A program made the position numbers and the translations under genes. Shown here one piece after another: positions 61,171 to 64,000 of a stretch of 64,000 nucleotides of DNA. The stretch's first letter is position 1, and each line of letters starts with the position of its first letter. The DNA is taken from positions 62,001 to 126,000 of the forward strand of contig JALOCJ010000001.1 in NCBI GenBank assembly GCA_023227825.1. The letters run 5' to 3'. Origin of the DNA: Candidatus Cloacimonas sp. Its GTDB lineage: Bacteria; Cloacimonadota; Cloacimonadia; Cloacimonadales; Cloacimonadaceae. The notes under the pieces were generated by a model. The model worked only from the letters and a program-made list of their open reading frames with translations. It was not told where the DNA came from and did not search any database.

Positions 61171-63132
61171 TTAACGAGGGTTATAAGACCTCGCCACACG
61201 GAAACCAAGATAGCCATTTTTAGTATAGGGCTTGGTAAAATTGCGGTTAGTAACTCTCATTTCAGAAGCGTTATGATACCAGGAACCGCCTCTAATAACT
61301 TTATCGGTTCCTTTATCCGGTCCTTCATAAAGGTCCCCATTGCGGATGCTGTAAGGTGCATACCAATTCCAGACCCATTCAAAAATGTTTCCGCTCAAAT
61401 CATAAATTCCCAGTTGATTTGGTTTTTTTTGTCCCGATGGATGACTTTGAGCAGCGCTATTTTCATTATACCAACCAACTTCATCTGCCTTATCTGATCC
61501 GCTATAAACGAAGAAATCATTTCTTTTTCCGCTTTTAGCAGCAAATTCCCATTCAGCTTCTGTAGGTAAACGATAGCCATTAGCAGAAAAATTGCAGACC
61601 ACTTCATCATCGTAATAATCGTAGCAGGGCTCAAAACCGTCCAGAACACTTTTCTGATTGCAAAAGTCAATTATATCATAAAAATTAACATTTTCCACAG
61701 GCAATTCAGGATCTTTACTGTGAGCAGGATTTTTAGGAAAAACCATCATCCATTCTGCCTGACTGATTTCCCTGATGCTGATATAAAAGGCAGGAATACC
61801 AATAGTTAAAAGAGGAAATTCATCATCTTCTGCTGCGGGAGAAATATTCCCCATCACTAAAGTATCTGCTGGAACCAAAACCATTGCAATAGGCAGATTA
61901 TCGGTTAGTGGTTCTTCCGGAATTTCCACTTGAGTGCTGTCTGTTACGGTAGTAAATTCGGTTCGGTTACCAAAAGCAATATATTTAATCATAATAAACA
62001 GAATTATGATAAGAGATAGCCAGATAAGCACTTTAAAGGTCTTTTTTAATTTGATTGTTTCTTTTACTTCATAAGGAGGAACTTTGGGAGGTTGGGATTT
62101 GGGGCTGCCAAATTCACTATTGAAGCTTGCCAAATTGGAATCAGGTAACTTCTTTTTTTCTGTTTCTTCTTTTTTCTCAATTTTCTCAGCACTTTCAATC
62201 TCCTCAACTATTTCAACTTCCTCAATGTTCTCAACCTCCTCAACCTTTTCAACCCTCTCAACCTCCTCAACCTCCTCTACCTTTTCAACTTTATCAATTT
62301 CTTCCGGCAGCCAATTTTCCTGTTCGTGAAATACCTTTATAAGTTCTTCAGCATTTGCCAATCGCTGATGAGGATCAAGTTTCAAGCATTGCAATAAAGC
62401 GGCAAATAGCCAATCCGGAACTTCTTTTTGTAAAATTTCCGGCATAATAACAGCCCGGCAAAGGGATTGCTGTTTTTGTTTTTCCGGGCTCAGTTGCAGA
62501 TCAATTCTCCAGGGCACAACTCCGCAAAGTAGTTGATAAGCGATTACAGCAAAAGAAAATAGATCGGATTGAGGAAGCGCAATTCCTGCCTGGAAAAGTT
62601 CCGGAGCAAGGTATAAAAGTGGATGATAGGTGCCATTTTTTTCATTAGCCGTTTTATAGGCATCCCGATTTTTTCCGAAACCAATAATATGCATATCTCC
62701 AGAATTATCAACAATAAGATTATAAGGATTCAAATTCAAGTGCACACAGTCCTGTTTATGAGCATAGGAAAGTGCCTCTAAAATTTCTTTTAACCAGGAA
62801 AATATTTGTTCCCGGGAAAGCAGCTTAGAATTTATCTTCAGATAAGCAGAAAGAGACATTCCTTCTATGTATTCTCCAATCAAATAAGCAGTTCCCTTTT
62901 CTTCTCTGATTTCATAGACCTGTCTGATTTGTGGCAGCTTAAGTTTAAGATGAGTATTGGCTTCGTTAATCAAATCTTGTTTCAATTGTGCATCGTTAAC
63001 TCGTTGTGTATCAGGTGTTTTAATTAAAACAATATGTCCGGTTTCTATTTGTTTTGCCTGATAGAGAGAAAACCTTAAAGAACTATGAACGGTTTTAATT
63101 ATCTGATAGCTGTTTAGAGATGTCTCCAGCAT
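61171..63132 (-). CDS. Pseudokinase fused to an FGE-like domain
   Basis: This 653-aa protein has an N-terminal Ser/Thr kinase fold (about 8-270), but key residues are gone. The Gly-rich loop is missing. HRD is HLN (131-133), the catalytic-loop Lys is Asn135, and DFG is GFG (151-153). Lys38 and APE remain. A Val-Glu-rich linker (281-327) made of 9-nt repeats follows, then one transmembrane helix (about 368-388). The C-terminal FGE-sulfatase-type domain (about 415-650; RLPTEAEWEFAAKSG, GNIFEWVWNW, VIRGGSWYH) lacks the active-site cysteines after GGSW. It probably senses or scaffolds at the envelope. It directly follows hutI (TAAATG). Confidence 0.88.
   Translation of the reverse strand: MLETSLNSYQIIKTVHSSLRFSLYQAKQIETGHIVLIKTPDTQRVNDAQLKQDLINEANTHLKLKLPQIRQVYEIREEKGTAYLIGEYIEGMSLSAYLKINSKLLSREQIFSWLKEILEALSYAHKQDCVHLNLNPYNLIVDNSGDMHIIGFGKNRDAYKTANEKNGTYHPLLYLAPELFQAGIALPQSDLFSFAVIAYQLLCGVVPWRIDLQLSPEKQKQQSLCRAVIMPEILQKEVPDWLFAALLQCLKLDPHQRLANAEELIKVFHEQENWLPEEIDKVEKVEEVEEVERVEKVEEVENIEEVEIVEEIESAEKIEKKEETEKKKLPDSNLASFNSEFGSPKSQPPKVPPYEVKETIKLKKTFKVLIWLSLIIILFIMIKYIAFGNRTEFTTVTDSTQVEIPEEPLTDNLPIAMVLVPADTLVMGNISPAAEDDEFPLLTIGIPAFYISIREISQAEWMMVFPKNPAHSKDPELPVENVNFYDIIDFCNQKSVLDGFEPCYDYYDDEVVCNFSANGYRLPTEAEWEFAAKSGKRNDFFVYSGSDKADEVGWYNENSAAQSHPSGQKKPNQLGIYDLSGNIFEWVWNWYAPYSIRNGDLYEGPDKGTDKVIRGGSWYHNASEMRVTNRNFTKPYTKNGYLGFRVARSYNPR
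62170..62295 (-). repeat. In-frame 9-nt tandem repeat coding a Val-Glu-Glu linker
   Basis: On the minus strand units read gttgaaaag, gtagaggag, gttgaggag, gttgagagg and so on, coding VEK, VEE, VEE, VER. The unit is the same as in the intergenic arrays at 4919 and 36401. Its length is three codons, so copy-number change keeps the frame. Confidence 0.75.
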
Positions 63133-64000
63133 TTAATTTGCCTTATAAATAGTTTTCCCGCATTTTAGCACGCGGTCAACATATGAAGAGCCCAAATGAT
63201 AGGGAATAAAATTAATACCTGGAATGTCCCAAAGAATAATATCTGCCTTTTTTCCTGCCTCCAGAGAACCGATTTGCTTACCTCTATCTAATGCATAAGC
63301 AGCATTTAAAGTAGCTGCACATAAAGAAGCAGGAGGCGTTAATCCCATTTGTAAACAGGCAAGAGACATAGTAAACTGCATACTGTCACAATTACAACTT
63401 CCCGGATTAAAGTCCGTAGCTATGGCAACAGGAAGTCCCATATCCATCATCAGACGGGCATTAGCGTAGGTTTTGCTCTGTAAAGAAAATAAAGTTGCAG
63501 GCAGTAAAACAGGTATCACTCCTGCTTTTTTAAGTGCCTCAATGCCTCTTTCACTGGCAGAACCTAAATGGTCTGCAGAAACACATTTCATTTCTGCAGC
63601 AAGTTCTGCACCGCCAAGAGGTTCAATTTCATCACAATGCATTTTTAATTTGAGTCCGTATTCTCTTGCACAGGAAAGGATTTTGCGCGAGTCCTCAAGG
63701 TTGAAAGTATGTGCTTCCGTAAAAATATCACAAAATTCCGCTATTCCTTGTTCCGCAATAGCAGGAATCATTTCCTTACAAAGAAGTTCTACATAGCCGG
63801 AATGATTATTTCTATATTCTGCAGGAAATTCATGCGCCCCTAAAAAAGTGGGAACAATATCAATCGGGAGTTCTTCCTGTAAGCGTTTGATAACCCGTAA
63901 TTGCTTCAATTCACTTGGGGTGTTCAATCCGTAACCGCTTTTCGCTTCAAGGGTTGTAGTCCCTAACTGCATCATTTTCAGGATGCGTTTTTTAGCCAAT
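63133..64000 (-). CDS. hutI: Imidazolonepropionase, N-terminus beyond the window
   Basis: HutI hydrolyses imidazolone-5-propionate to N-formimino-L-glutamate, the third step of histidine degradation. The frame is open to the window edge. About 288 residues are present against a usual length of about 410, so roughly the first 120 are missing. Features: TLEAKSGYGL, FLGAHEFP, MHCDEIEPLGGAELAAE, ADHLG and ATDFNPGS, with metal-binding His and Asp residues. A pseudokinase gene follows directly on the same strand. Confidence 0.95.
   Translation of the reverse strand, partial: LAKKRILKMMQLGTTTLEAKSGYGLNTPSELKQLRVIKRLQEELPIDIVPTFLGAHEFPAEYRNNHSGYVELLCKEMIPAIAEQGIAEFCDIFTEAHTFNLEDSRKILSCAREYGLKLKMHCDEIEPLGGAELAAEMKCVSADHLGSASERGIEALKKAGVIPVLLPATLFSLQSKTYANARLMMDMGLPVAIATDFNPGSCNCDSMQFTMSLACLQMGLTPPASLCAATLNAAYALDRGKQIGSLEAGKKADIILWDIPGINFIPYHLGSSYVDRVLKCGKTIYKAN

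Overview
The window is AT-rich bacterial DNA (roughly 60% A+T by eye) from an anaerobe that looks like the Cloacimonadota (Candidatus Cloacimonas / WWE1). That placement is an inference. It rests on gingipain-type (C25) proteins with type IX sorting domains, a PorU-like/PorV-like pair, class I hybrid-cluster protein, HydE, histidine-degradation genes, a eukaryote/archaeal-type ProRS, and recurrent short intergenic repeats. No rRNA, IS element, prophage or CRISPR array was seen. The gene order is mostly housekeeping.

Layout. 1-4.8 kb (minus): an edge-truncated membrane protein, a TPR lipoprotein and hutH. 5.3-7.2 kb (plus): an orphan 149-aa protein, a small lipoprotein and a YiiX-like cysteine hydrolase. 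7.35-21.7 kb (plus): four tRNAs, tuf, rpmG, tRNA-Trp, secE, nusG, rplKAJL, a hairpin attenuator/terminator, rpoB, rpoC, rpsL, rpsG. 22.2-26.2 kb (minus): hydE, a 28-aa CxxC micro-ORF, ybaB, recR, ribE, an Ig-like lipoprotein. 26.3-27.0 kb: two tandem-repeat arrays. 27.0-29.7 kb (plus): a TetR-cupin-hcp operon. 29.8-36.4 kb (plus): an LVIVD lipoprotein and a 1820-aa C25-type secreted protein. 36.8-46.3 kb (plus): aspartokinase, metG, SpoIID-like, hslO, an FG-GAP protein and guanine deaminase. 46.3-60.9 kb (minus): proS, cinA, purD, PorU-like, PorV-like, a lipoprotein, an SLBB export protein, a tyrosine kinase with a poly-Tyr tail, ispE. 61.2-64 kb (minus): hutI (cut by the edge) followed by a pseudokinase/FGE-like fusion.

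The strongest oddity is in rpoC. An in-frame TAG (20500-20502) sits inside the conserved C-terminal region and replaces a normally conserved Glu. The remaining 85 codons, in the same frame, still encode a well-conserved RpoC C-terminus. TAG is used as an ordinary stop elsewhere in the window, so this is either a sequence error, a recent nonsense change, or local readthrough/split subunit.

The second theme is a set of short repeats that recur in the same order and orientation at three intergenic sites. They are 9-nt GGTTGAGAA-type tandem units, then stem-N8-stem hairpins whose loop is conserved while the stem changes with compensating bases, then a 69-nt palindrome. The 9-nt unit also appears in frame inside a coding region as a Val-Glu-Glu linker.
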